In this document: positions 35,393-43,158 of the stretch, in pieces
Numbering within the stretch: the first letter of the stretch is position 1
Layout of the letters: the number at the start of each line of letters is the position of its first letter
Notes under the pieces: generated by a model
The model's database searches: none
What the model was told of the DNA's origin: nothing
What the model saw: only the letters and a program-made list of their open reading frames with translations
From: Bifidobacterium eulemuris
Lineage (GTDB): Bacteria > Actinomycetota > Actinomycetes > Actinomycetales > Bifidobacteriaceae
Reading direction: 5' to 3'
DNA: 64,000 nt
Assembly (NCBI RefSeq): GCF_014898155.1
Contig: NZ_CP062938.1
Coordinates: 1,240,001 to 1,304,000, forward strand
Made by a program: the position numbers and the translations under genes

Positions 35393-36847
35393 TTATTCTT
35401 CGGATTCGTTCGAATACTCGTTCGATCCGCCATCCGACTGTTCGGGTGACACTTCGCTCAACTCACCCGCTTCGCCCGACTCGCCATCCGACTGCTCGGA
35501 CGGCCCGTCTTCGGCGGAATCGGACGTCTCGTCCACCACATTCATCACCGGCAGATCGGCGGCGGGCGACTCCCCGCCCTCACCACCGAACGCGAAACCG
35601 CTGAACGCGTTGGCGAACATGGCGCGCAGTTCGGACACGCGCTGGGTGATGGCGGCCTCACGCTGCTGCAGGTCGGCGATATGGCTGCTCAGGCCATCCA
35701 ACTCGCTCTGCGCGGCCTGACGGCGCTCTTCGATCTGCTGGTCGGCGTCCTCACCGGCCTTCTTGACGATGCTCGCGGCCTGCTCGTCCGCGGTCTGACG
35801 CCTCTCGGCCGCATAGGAGTCGGCCTCCTCACGCACGGTTTTGGCCTGCGAGATCAGCTCGTCGGCCTCACGCTTGGCGGCCTCGCGGCGCTCCTCAAGA
35901 CTCGTCAGCAGCTCGTTGACCTTCCGCGTGGCCTCATCCTGCTGGGAGGCGATGTCGCTGCGGATCTGCTCGACCTCGGCGCTCACCTGGCTCATCGTGG
36001 ACGTGCGGCTCACCTCGGCCTCGTCGAGGATCTCCTGGGCCTTGGCGCTGGCGGCGTCCACGATCTCGGCGGCCTTGCGCTGGGCGTCGGTGGTCATCTT
36101 CGCGACCTGCTCACGCACGTCGGCGAGACGCTTGTTCGCCTCCGCGAGCGCGGCCTCGATCTGATCGTTCGCCTCGCTTTTCAAATCGGCGATCTCCTGG
36201 TTCGCGGTTTTGCGCTGATCCGCCACCTGCTGTGTGGCCTCGGCGCGCATATCCGAAAGTTCACGCTCCTGCGCGGCGCGTTCGGAGGCCAGACGCTTGT
36301 CGTGCTCCTCGCGCAGATTGCTCAGCTCCAGTTCGATGGTCTGACGCTGTTCGGTGACGTTCTTGTTGGTTTCCGAACGCAGCTGCTCCATCTCCTCACG
36401 CACATTGGAGGTGACCGTCTCCGCCTCGCTTTGCGCGGAATCGAGCACGGTCGCGGCCTTGGCGTTCGCGTCTTCGAGGATGTGCTGGGCGTCGAGGCGG
36501 GCGTTGTTGATCAGCGTCTCGGCCTGGGCCTGGGCTGCGGTGCGTGTGGCGGAGGCGTCCTGTTTGGCGCGTTCGAGCAGTTCAGCGCTGGTCTGTTCCG
36601 CGGAGGCGAGCATCTTCTGGGCGTTGGCGCCCAGGGAGGTGAAGGAGCCGCCCTGCGGTTTGCGGTTCTTCTCCTCCTGCAGTTGCGCCTGCAACTGCAG
36701 AATGCGGTCGTCCCCGGCCTTGATCTGCTCGCGCATGCGGGCCAGCGTCTGCTGGGCCTGCTTGATGGATCCCTGCATCACATCAAAAGCGTCGTCGACC
36801 TTGTCCTTGTCGTATCCCCTCAACACAACCGGAAAGCGATCCACCAT
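35393..36847 (-). CDS. DivIVA-type coiled-coil protein
   Basis: 484 residues from the ATG at 36847. The N-terminus (MVDRFPVVLRGYDKDKVDDAFD) is a DivIVA-like membrane-binding start. A very long heptad coiled coil rich in Ala, Glu, Gln and Arg runs from about 25 to 400. A short region with Phe/Gly then leads to an acidic, Ser/Glu-rich disordered tail of about 55 residues. Related actinobacterial proteins (DivIVA, FilP, Scy) organise polar growth and the cytoskeleton. A role in cell shape or branching is likely. Transcribed alone, 150 bases downstream of pcp. Confidence 0.82.
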   Translation of the reverse strand: MVDRFPVVLRGYDKDKVDDAFDVMQGSIKQAQQTLARMREQIKAGDDRILQLQAQLQEEKNRKPQGGSFTSLGANAQKMLASAEQTSAELLERAKQDASATRTAAQAQAETLINNARLDAQHILEDANAKAATVLDSAQSEAETVTSNVREEMEQLRSETNKNVTEQRQTIELELSNLREEHDKRLASERAAQERELSDMRAEATQQVADQRKTANQEIADLKSEANDQIEAALAEANKRLADVREQVAKMTTDAQRKAAEIVDAASAKAQEILDEAEVSRTSTMSQVSAEVEQIRSDIASQQDEATRKVNELLTSLEERREAAKREADELISQAKTVREEADSYAAERRQTADEQAASIVKKAGEDADQQIEERRQAAQSELDGLSSHIADLQQREAAITQRVSELRAMFANAFSGFAFGGEGGESPAADLPVMNVVDETSDSAEDGPSEQSDGESGEAGELSEVSPEQSDGGSNEYSNESEE

Positions 36848-36999
36848 TATTCGTCCTTTCGCACACGCACCACGTCTACCGGTGCCACCGCAATGCACTG
36901 TAGCGCATGGAAATCGGCACACGCCCAACGAGCCGCGAATCCTCACCATGCATGCAAAAGGCGCTGCCCCAAAGAGGACACGCGGGTGCGGACGCGCGG

Positions 37000-37674
37000 C
37001 TAGTCGATGAGAATATCCGACGAGGACGGCTTGAGATAGTAGCCGATCGTCTCGCGCACCACGTCGCGGCAGGCGTCGATCTGGCGCTCCAACGGCAGTC
37101 CGTGCCGACCCACGCCGGCGACGCTGGTCGCGCTCACCTGCGGGAAGCTGACGAAGCCGCTGAGCACACGTTCCTGCCTGCTGGTCCAGTTGAGCAGGTT
37201 GTAGAACAGCGAATTGCATACGAAAGTGCCCGCGTCCGAACTCAAGGTGGAGGGGATGCCGTCGCGGGTGAAGTCGCGCATAATCGAACGCAGCGGCAGA
37301 CGCGTCCAGTACGCGGCCGGACCTTCCGGGTCGATGGGTTCGCGGCTGGGCGTCATATTGTCGATGTCGGGCCGGGCGGCATCCATCAGATTGGTGGCGC
37401 AGCGTTCGAGCATCACCCCGCGGGCGGCGTGCTTCAAGCCGGTGGCGATGATGATGTCCGCATGCACGGCCTCGATGGATTCCAGCAGCAGCGGCCAGGC
37501 GTTGGCGAAACTCACCGGCAGACTCACCGTGTGGATCGCCACATTGACGTCACCCAATGCGCCGATGTCACCCAGGCCTTGGTCGGCCAACGCCTTGGGC
37601 ACCTCATAGGAGGGGTTGACGCTCACGTCGTCGTAGTGGTCGAATCCGGAAATCACGACATTCAGCTGCTTCAT
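37000..37674 (-). CDS. pcp: Pyroglutamyl-peptidase I family protein with altered catalytic His
   Basis: 224 residues, peptidase family C15. Conserved blocks are ISGFDHY (normally TGFxPF), LERCATN with the catalytic Glu90 and AGTFVCNSLFY with nucleophile Cys153. In the family, the third catalytic residue is the His of GFIHVP about 23 residues later. Here the block reads GFVSFPQ with Ser176. A His191 (GRHGLP) is nearby but out of register. Activity may be lost or altered. It lies 36 bases after ispD on the same strand. Confidence 0.82.
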   Translation of the reverse strand: MKQLNVVISGFDHYDDVSVNPSYEVPKALADQGLGDIGALGDVNVAIHTVSLPVSFANAWPLLLESIEAVHADIIIATGLKHAARGVMLERCATNLMDAARPDIDNMTPSREPIDPEGPAAYWTRLPLRSIMRDFTRDGIPSTLSSDAGTFVCNSLFYNLLNWTSRQERVLSGFVSFPQVSATSVAGVGRHGLPLERQIDACRDVVRETIGYYLKPSSSDILID

Positions 37675-37710
37675 AATCCTCCAGTCTAACCGTCGCGCCG
37701 GCGGTGCCGC

Positions 37711-38580
37711 TCATCGCTGGTCGGGCAGCAGCGCGTCGGCGAGCATCCGACGCATACGGGCGTGCGCCTGCTCCTTGGGGTCGGCGGCCGCCTGTTCGGC
37801 GATCCGCTCCGCCGTGGGCATATCGGCCAACGTGGTGATTTTGAGATTGGTTTCGGCACCCGCAACGATGGCCACCGGCTCGTCGGGCAGATAGTCGACC
37901 ACCACGCGCGTGTCGTCGGTGGGGTGGAAATCCGGGTCTGCGGCCGCCAGTTCGTAGGCGCGGCGGATGGTCGCGTAGCGGAAGGATTGCGGGGTCTGCG
38001 CGCGGAACGTGTCGGGACGGTCGGGCACGTTGCGCACCACCTTGCGCCCGTCGCGGTCGACGGTGAGCAGCACGGTGTCCGTGGAGGGGATGGCCACGGT
38101 GGCGGCCGAGAAGCGGTCGAGCGCGTCGATCGAACCGTCGATGGCGGACTGCTCCACGAACGGACGCACCGCGTCATGGATGAGGATCTTCGCCTCACCG
38201 GGGATGCCGGCCCGCGCCAACGTGTCCAGGGCGGCGGCGGTGCTGTCCGCGCGTTCGGCGCCGCCGTCGATCACCATACGCACCTTGCCGTAGCCGGACC
38301 GCCCGATCAGCTGCTCCACGGTGGAACGCACCTGCGGATTGACCACCACGATGATGTCGCTGACCCTGCGGTTGCGGTCGAAGGCCTCGATGCTCCAGCA
38401 GATGATCGGCTTGCCGCCGACCGACACCAGTTGTTTGGGATTGGCCGGGTCGAAACGGGTGCCGAAGCCCGCCGCCAGCACCACCGCCACCACCGGCGGC
38501 TGCGGCTCATGCGCCGGCTCCTGCACGGATGACTGCGCCGGCGTCACCGGCGCGTTATGGTTCTCATCGTTCTCGCTCAT
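37711..38580 (-). CDS. ispD: 2-C-methyl-D-erythritol 4-phosphate cytidylyltransferase
   Basis: 289 residues. It catalyses the third step of the non-mevalonate isoprenoid pathway, MEP plus CTP to CDP-ME. The nucleotide-binding LAAGFGTRF is followed by NPKQLVSVGGKPI, IHDAVRPFV, FRAQTPQSFRY and DDTRVVV. A 25-residue hydrophilic N-terminal extension precedes the domain, and the C-terminus is a helical extension (AQAHARMRRMLADALLP-type). The gene lies 69 bases downstream of pgeF. Confidence 0.94.
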   Translation of the reverse strand: MSENDENHNAPVTPAQSSVQEPAHEPQPPVVAVVLAAGFGTRFDPANPKQLVSVGGKPIICWSIEAFDRNRRVSDIIVVVNPQVRSTVEQLIGRSGYGKVRMVIDGGAERADSTAAALDTLARAGIPGEAKILIHDAVRPFVEQSAIDGSIDALDRFSAATVAIPSTDTVLLTVDRDGRKVVRNVPDRPDTFRAQTPQSFRYATIRRAYELAAADPDFHPTDDTRVVVDYLPDEPVAIVAGAETNLKITTLADMPTAERIAEQAAADPKEQAHARMRRMLADALLPDQR

Positions 38581-38649
38581 AGCTCCCCACCGTAGGTCGT
38601 GGCGCGCGCCGCACGGCCGCGAACGCGCGCATTTGCACGGAATCGCCGC

Positions 38650-39633
38650 TCACTCCTGCACGATCAGCGCGAGCATGCGCCCCTCGTGGCGTTTGTTCGC
38701 CAACGTGGCGCGGCGGTGCGAATACCACAGCGGATTCTCCAACGTGCACATGCTGTGGCGGATGCTCTGCACTCGGGCGGGCAGATCGTCGCCCTCGCCG
38801 TCGCCCGCGCACAACGCGGCCAGTTCCGCATCCTCGGACAGGTATTGGGTCGCGGCGGCCACGCGTGGACGGGAGGCGATCACGCCGTCGCGCGGCACAC
38901 CGGCCTTCTCCAGTTCGGCCAACGCGGCGGCGTTGATGTCGATGCCGGGCTTGCCGAAGCGGCTGAGCGTGAAGGTGCCGGGGAATTGCGCGTCGAATTC
39001 GTCGGCCGCCTCATCGCCCACCTCATAGCAATCGCCGCAGATGGCGGGGCCGAGTGTGGCGACGATACGGCCGGGGTCGGCGCCTTTGGCCCGCATCAGG
39101 TCGACGGTCGCGCCGATCACGCCCTGCTGCAATCCGCGGCGGCCGCAATGGGCGGCGCCGATCAGGCCGGCCACCGGGTCCGCGAGCAGCACCGGCAGAC
39201 AGTCGGCGGCGAACACACCCAGGGCGATGCCGGTGCGGCTGGTCACCTGCGCGTCGGCTTCGATCACCGTGGGATGCAGGTCGGCGCCGCGCGTGCCCGA
39301 AGCGTCGAAACCGAACGGCGCGTTGTCGGCGAATATCTCGTCAAGATCGACCGCGCGACCGGAATGCACCTGGTTGACCAAGGAAAGGCGTGCGCCGAGC
39401 GATTCGGCGAGCGCCACGCGGTTGGCGAGCACATGGGCCGGGGAGTCCTCGGATTTGCCGCCGAGATTGCAGTTGCCGAACCCGTCCGTGCTGACGCCGC
39501 CGAGACGGGTGGTGTACACGGCCGTGACGCCGGGGGCGAGGGCCACCGGAATGGTCACGGGGATGGGTTGGCCCTGCTTGTCCACGGGACTGAGGGCAGT
39601 GCTGTCGAGAATCGCGTCGTCGTATTTCACCAT
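38650..39633 (-). CDS. pgeF: PgeF/YfiH-type purine nucleoside phosphorylase (former laccase-domain protein)
   Basis: 327 residues. The family's metal-binding residues are present: His in NQVHSGR, Cys in ADCLPVLLADP and His in GAAHCGRRGLQQGV. TTRLGGVS marks the N-terminus of the fold, and LGPAICGDCYEVGDE the C-terminal half. Members cleave adenosine and inosine by phosphorolysis and help edit peptidoglycan precursors. The gene follows the U32 peptidase gene by 18 bases, so the two are co-transcribed. Confidence 0.92.
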   Translation of the reverse strand: MVKYDDAILDSTALSPVDKQGQPIPVTIPVALAPGVTAVYTTRLGGVSTDGFGNCNLGGKSEDSPAHVLANRVALAESLGARLSLVNQVHSGRAVDLDEIFADNAPFGFDASGTRGADLHPTVIEADAQVTSRTGIALGVFAADCLPVLLADPVAGLIGAAHCGRRGLQQGVIGATVDLMRAKGADPGRIVATLGPAICGDCYEVGDEAADEFDAQFPGTFTLSRFGKPGIDINAAALAELEKAGVPRDGVIASRPRVAAATQYLSEDAELAALCAGDGEGDDLPARVQSIRHSMCTLENPLWYSHRRATLANKRHEGRMLALIVQE

Positions 39634-39651
39634 GGCACCCAGTGTAGTGGG

Positions 39652-41283
39652 TCAGGCGGCTTTGAGCGTGGGCTTTTTGGTGCGCGAACGGATGGCGGCG
39701 TTCACCGGCACCTCGTGCGGGCAGGGCAGCGAGAACACGTGGGCCGGATTGTTGATGGCCGGCACGGGATCGCCGTTCTCGTCGCGCAGGCCGCTTTCGG
39801 GCACGGTGTAGGCCAGCGGCGGAGCGCCGGGCAGCACGAATTCCACCAGCTGGCCGGGTTCGATTTTGTTGCGGCTCATAATGGTCACGCGCCCGCCTTC
39901 GCTCGCGCTCCACGACAGCACTTCGCCGACGACCAGCCATGCGCGGAAGTATGCGGAACGGTCGGTGTTCTGGGTGACCTTCTGGTCGGGGTAATAGAAG
40001 CCGGTCGAATAGTCGCGATGGGCCACCTTGTCCGGCTCGTCGAGCAGCCAGTCGGGCAGAACCACCGGCGGGGCGGGCGCGGCCAGGGCGTGTCGCCAGC
40101 CGTCGGCCGCTTCGGACAGGCCGGCGACCTCACGCGCGTCGGCCGATGCGGCGTTGGCCTTGCGGCGGGTGCTGCGCGCGGCGGAGTCGGCGGAACAGGA
40201 GCAGGAGCCGGTGCCATCGCCATCGCAACGGGCGGCGGCGTCGGGCACACCGGCGAACGCGGCGTCCGACTGGGCCATAATCGCGTCCGGCTCGGCGAGC
40301 ATCGCGGCGAATCCGCGCTCATCCACGCCCTCGTCGGCCAGCCAATCGGGCATCGGCGCGTCGGGGCGGATCACACGGTCGTGGAAAGGCTTGAGCACAG
40401 TGCCGCTCGCATCCTCGAAACCCCGCTGGCGCATGTACTCGTTGACGGCGGTTTTGTAGGCGTTGGTCATCGCGGCGATGTAATACGCGCTTTTGGAGCG
40501 ACCCTCGATTTTCAGGCTGGTCGCGCCCGAATCGATCAGCGCGTCGATATGCGCAAGCATGTTCATATCCTGCGAATTGAACAGGTACGCGCCCTCCTCG
40601 GTCTGTTCGATCGGATAATAGCGGCCAGGGCGCTTCTCCTCGACGATCGAATACTTCCAACGGCAAGGCTGCGCGCATTCGCCGTGGTTGCCGTCGCGGC
40701 CGGTCAGATAGTTGGAGAACAGGCACCGGCCGGAGAACGCCATGCACATCGCGCCATGCACGAAGCATTCCACATCCATGTCGTCGGGGATGCGCGCGCG
40801 GATGTCGCGCACGGCCTGCAGGTCCATCTCGCGGGCGAGCACCACGCGGCGCGCGCCCAGCTCGTACAGGGCGTTGGCGGCCTGGTAATTCGTCACGCCG
40901 GCCTGGGTGGAGACGTGAAGCTCCAGATTCGGCGCGATCTGACGGGCCATCATCAGCACGCCGATATCGGAGACGATCAGCGCGTCCACGCCGGTGTCCT
41001 TCAACTGGCCGAGATAGGCGCGCAGGGCCTCGACCTCGTCGTTGCGCGGCAGCACATTGCAGGTCACATACACGCGCGAGCCGCGCTCATGGGCGTAACG
41101 CGCGCCCTCCTCGAAATCCGCGAGGCTGAGGTTCTTCGGGGCGGACCGCATGCCGAAGGCCTTGCCGCCGCAGTAGACGGCGTCCGCGCCGTAGTCCACC
41201 GCGGTTTTCAATCCTCTGAGATTGCCCGCGGGGGCGAGCACTTCGGGCTTGCGTCTCATATGCATGTTGACCGTCGAATTCAT
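39652..41283 (-). CDS. U32-family peptidase-like protein (TrhP/YegQ type)
   Basis: 543 residues from the ATG at 41283; the later ATG at 41265 (MHMRRKPE) is also possible as the RBS is weak. Family marks are KPEVLAPAGNLRGLKTAVDY, DAVYCGGKAFGMR, VHGAMCMAFSGRCLFSNYLT and the Cys-rich GNHGECAQPCRW that binds an iron-sulfur cluster in tRNA hydroxylation proteins. An Ala/Ser-rich insertion holding CSCS interrupts the C-terminal part (about residues 340-415). The role is probably tRNA U34 hydroxylation and not proteolysis. It is divergent from trmD with a 49-bp gap. Confidence 0.85.
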   Translation of the reverse strand: MNSTVNMHMRRKPEVLAPAGNLRGLKTAVDYGADAVYCGGKAFGMRSAPKNLSLADFEEGARYAHERGSRVYVTCNVLPRNDEVEALRAYLGQLKDTGVDALIVSDIGVLMMARQIAPNLELHVSTQAGVTNYQAANALYELGARRVVLAREMDLQAVRDIRARIPDDMDVECFVHGAMCMAFSGRCLFSNYLTGRDGNHGECAQPCRWKYSIVEEKRPGRYYPIEQTEEGAYLFNSQDMNMLAHIDALIDSGATSLKIEGRSKSAYYIAAMTNAYKTAVNEYMRQRGFEDASGTVLKPFHDRVIRPDAPMPDWLADEGVDERGFAAMLAEPDAIMAQSDAAFAGVPDAAARCDGDGTGSCSCSADSAARSTRRKANAASADAREVAGLSEAADGWRHALAAPAPPVVLPDWLLDEPDKVAHRDYSTGFYYPDQKVTQNTDRSAYFRAWLVVGEVLSWSASEGGRVTIMSRNKIEPGQLVEFVLPGAPPLAYTVPESGLRDENGDPVPAINNPAHVFSLPCPHEVPVNAAIRSRTKKPTLKAA

Positions 41284-41332
41284 CACGCCCAACAGTGTAT
41301 CGGTGGCAGTGGTCCCGCTACTGTAGTGCCTT

Positions 41333-42283
41333 ATGAAGATCGATATCGTGAGCGTGTTCCCCGAATACTTCGAGGTGCTGAACCTGAGTCTGCTGGGCAA
41401 GGCGCAGGCCAAAGGGCTGGTGGAGGTCACGGCGCACAACCTGCGCGACTGGACCCATGACGTGCACCACTCCGTGGACGACACCCCGGTCGGCGGCGGC
41501 GCCGGCATGGTGATGAAGCCCGAGGTGTGGGCCGAATGCCTGGACGAACTGTTGGGGTTCGCGCCCCCATCACAGTGCGATCCGGCGGATGCGGCGGACG
41601 GGGCCGATTCCGTCGGATGGTCCGAACAAGGCGGACGACTCGCCCCGAACGACCTGCTCGCTCAGAATGGCCCGACCAATCAGGCCAATCAAGATGGTCA
41701 GACCGACCGGATCAGCCAAGCCGACGACTGCCGCCCGGTGCTGATCCTACCGAATCCCTCCGCTCCCCTGTTCACCCAACGCGACGCGACCGAGCTGAGC
41801 CATGCGGGGCATCTGCTGTTCGGCTGCGGACGATACGAGGGCTATGACGCGCGCATTCCCGCCTATTATCGCGGGCGGGGCGTGGATGTGCGCGAGTATT
41901 CGATCGGCGACTATGTGCTCAACGGCGGCGAGGTGGCGGTGTCGGTGATGCTGGAGGCGATCACCCGTCTGCTGCCCGGGTTCATGGGCAATCCGCAATC
42001 CATCGTGACGGAGTCGTATACCGGACAGGACGCGTTGTTGGAGCATCGGCAGTACACCAAGCCGGCGGTGTGGCGCGGCATGGCGGTTCCCGACGTGTTG
42101 TTGTCGGGAGACCACGCCAAAGTCGACCGGTTCCGCCGCGACGAGGCGCTGGCGCGCACCAGCGAGATCCGACCGGATCTCGTCGAGGCGCTGGATTGCT
42201 CGGCGTTGAGCAAGGCCGACCGCAAAACGTTGATGGCGCTCGGCTGGGAGGTTTCCGGCGAGCGTCCGCGTCGCTTGGCATAG
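41333..42283 (+). CDS. trmD: tRNA (guanine37-N1)-methyltransferase
   Basis: 316 residues, versus about 250 in typical TrmD. The SPOUT knot motifs are intact: TPVGGGAGMVMKP, ILPNPSAPLFTQ, GCGRYEGYDARI and EYSIGDYVLNGGEVA with catalytic Asp. A hydrophilic insert of about 50 residues (80-131, rich in Asp, Asn, Gln) separates the N-terminal part from the knot. TrmD methylates G37 of tRNAs reading CNN and UNN-type codons and prevents +1 frameshifts. No rimM, rpsP or rplS neighbours are present here, unlike the usual operon. Confidence 0.93.
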   Translation: MKIDIVSVFPEYFEVLNLSLLGKAQAKGLVEVTAHNLRDWTHDVHHSVDDTPVGGGAGMVMKPEVWAECLDELLGFAPPSQCDPADAADGADSVGWSEQGGRLAPNDLLAQNGPTNQANQDGQTDRISQADDCRPVLILPNPSAPLFTQRDATELSHAGHLLFGCGRYEGYDARIPAYYRGRGVDVREYSIGDYVLNGGEVAVSVMLEAITRLLPGFMGNPQSIVTESYTGQDALLEHRQYTKPAVWRGMAVPDVLLSGDHAKVDRFRRDEALARTSEIRPDLVEALDCSALSKADRKTLMALGWEVSGERPRRLA

Positions 42284-42288
42284 GCGTA

Positions 42289-42373
42289 CAACGCTTTAAC
42301 CACTTGCGGCCATGTTCGGACGACAAACGGCGAAATGACGGTGGCGCGATGCGCTTGGTGGTTAAAGCGTTGC
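42289..42373. repeat. Long inverted repeat between trmD and rsmD
   Basis: CAACGCTTTAACCAC (42289-42303) pairs exactly with GTGGTTAAAGCGTTG (42358-42372), extended inward by TTGCG and CGCTT. It lies between the convergent trmD and rsmD genes; no T-tract is seen. Confidence 0.75.
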
Positions 42374-42386
42374 AACTGACGTGTTG

Positions 42387-42962
42387 TCAGCCAACCCGCT
42401 CGATATAAAACACCGCGGTTTCGCCATAATCACGACGTTCGGTGACTTCCCAGCCTTCGGGTGCCGTAGGTTCCTCGGAGCGGGTGGAGCGTTCAAGCAT
42501 AATCAGCGCGCCGTCGGCGGCGAAGCCGTTCGTCGCCAAATCGGCCAGCAAGCGGTCGCAGTCTTCGGTGGCGAAGGCGTACGGCGGATCGATCATAATC
42601 ACATCGAACGGCGCGGCGGTTGGGACGGCGGCATATCGCTCCGCTTTGGCCTTGACCACTTTGGCGGCCATGCCGGCGTCCCATGAACGGTTGCGTTTCA
42701 ATTCGCCCAAGGTTTTGGCGATCAGCGCGGCCGCGGGCGCGGCGGCTTCGACCGCCACCAATTCCCGCGCGCCACGGCTGAGCGCTTCAATGCCCAGCGC
42801 GCCGGTTCCGGCGAACAGGTCGAGTACGCGGGCGTCGTCGAGCACACCCCACGCGTCAAGGCGGGAGAATATCGCCTCTTTGGTGCGGTCGGTGGTCGGT
42901 CTGGTGCCCGGCTTCGGCGTGGCCAGCGCCGCGCCTTTGAATCGTCCTGAAATCACGCGCAT
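42387..42962 (-). CDS. rsmD: 16S rRNA (guanine966-N2)-methyltransferase
   Basis: 191 residues. MRVISGRFKGAAL and GTRPTTDRTKEAIFSRL are the RsmD N-terminal signature. The SAM-binding motif is DLFAGTGALGIEALSRGA and the catalytic motif is DPPYAF. It modifies G966 of 16S rRNA during 30S assembly. The gene is 196 bases downstream of recG on the same strand, with a palindromic repeat cluster between them. Confidence 0.94.
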   Translation of the reverse strand: MRVISGRFKGAALATPKPGTRPTTDRTKEAIFSRLDAWGVLDDARVLDLFAGTGALGIEALSRGARELVAVEAAAPAAALIAKTLGELKRNRSWDAGMAAKVVKAKAERYAAVPTAAPFDVIMIDPPYAFATEDCDRLLADLATNGFAADGALIMLERSTRSEEPTAPEGWEVTERRDYGETAVFYIERVG

Positions 42963-43002
42963 ATCGACCCACTGTAGGCCATGCGCCGCCTAACGCGCTT
43001 CA

Positions 43003-43157
43003 TCCAGTTGGCACTTGGTCGCTCCAGTTGGCACCCCGTTTCTGGCACCAGCCCCGACGGAACACCACAAACCACTGATTTTCCAACGTTTTTGAAATAG
43101 CGATATCGGTAGACGGCCAGATCTGGGTGCCAACTGGAGGGGTCAAGTGCCAACTCG
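43003..43157. repeat. Inverted repeat cluster with four CCAGTTGGCAC copies between recG and rsmD
   Basis: CCAGTTGGCAC occurs at 43003-43013 and 43023-43033. The inverted forms GTGCCAACTGG and GTGCCAACTCG occur at about 43128-43138 and 43147-43157. The two arms (each about 33 bp, two direct copies 20 bp apart) are nearly perfect complements around a 90-base centre. Confidence 0.85.
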
Positions 43158-43158
43158 T

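Noticed and set aside
38599..41460. A 953-residue plus-strand frame over pgeF and the U32 gene
   Set aside because: Antisense to two well-supported genes; no family signature.
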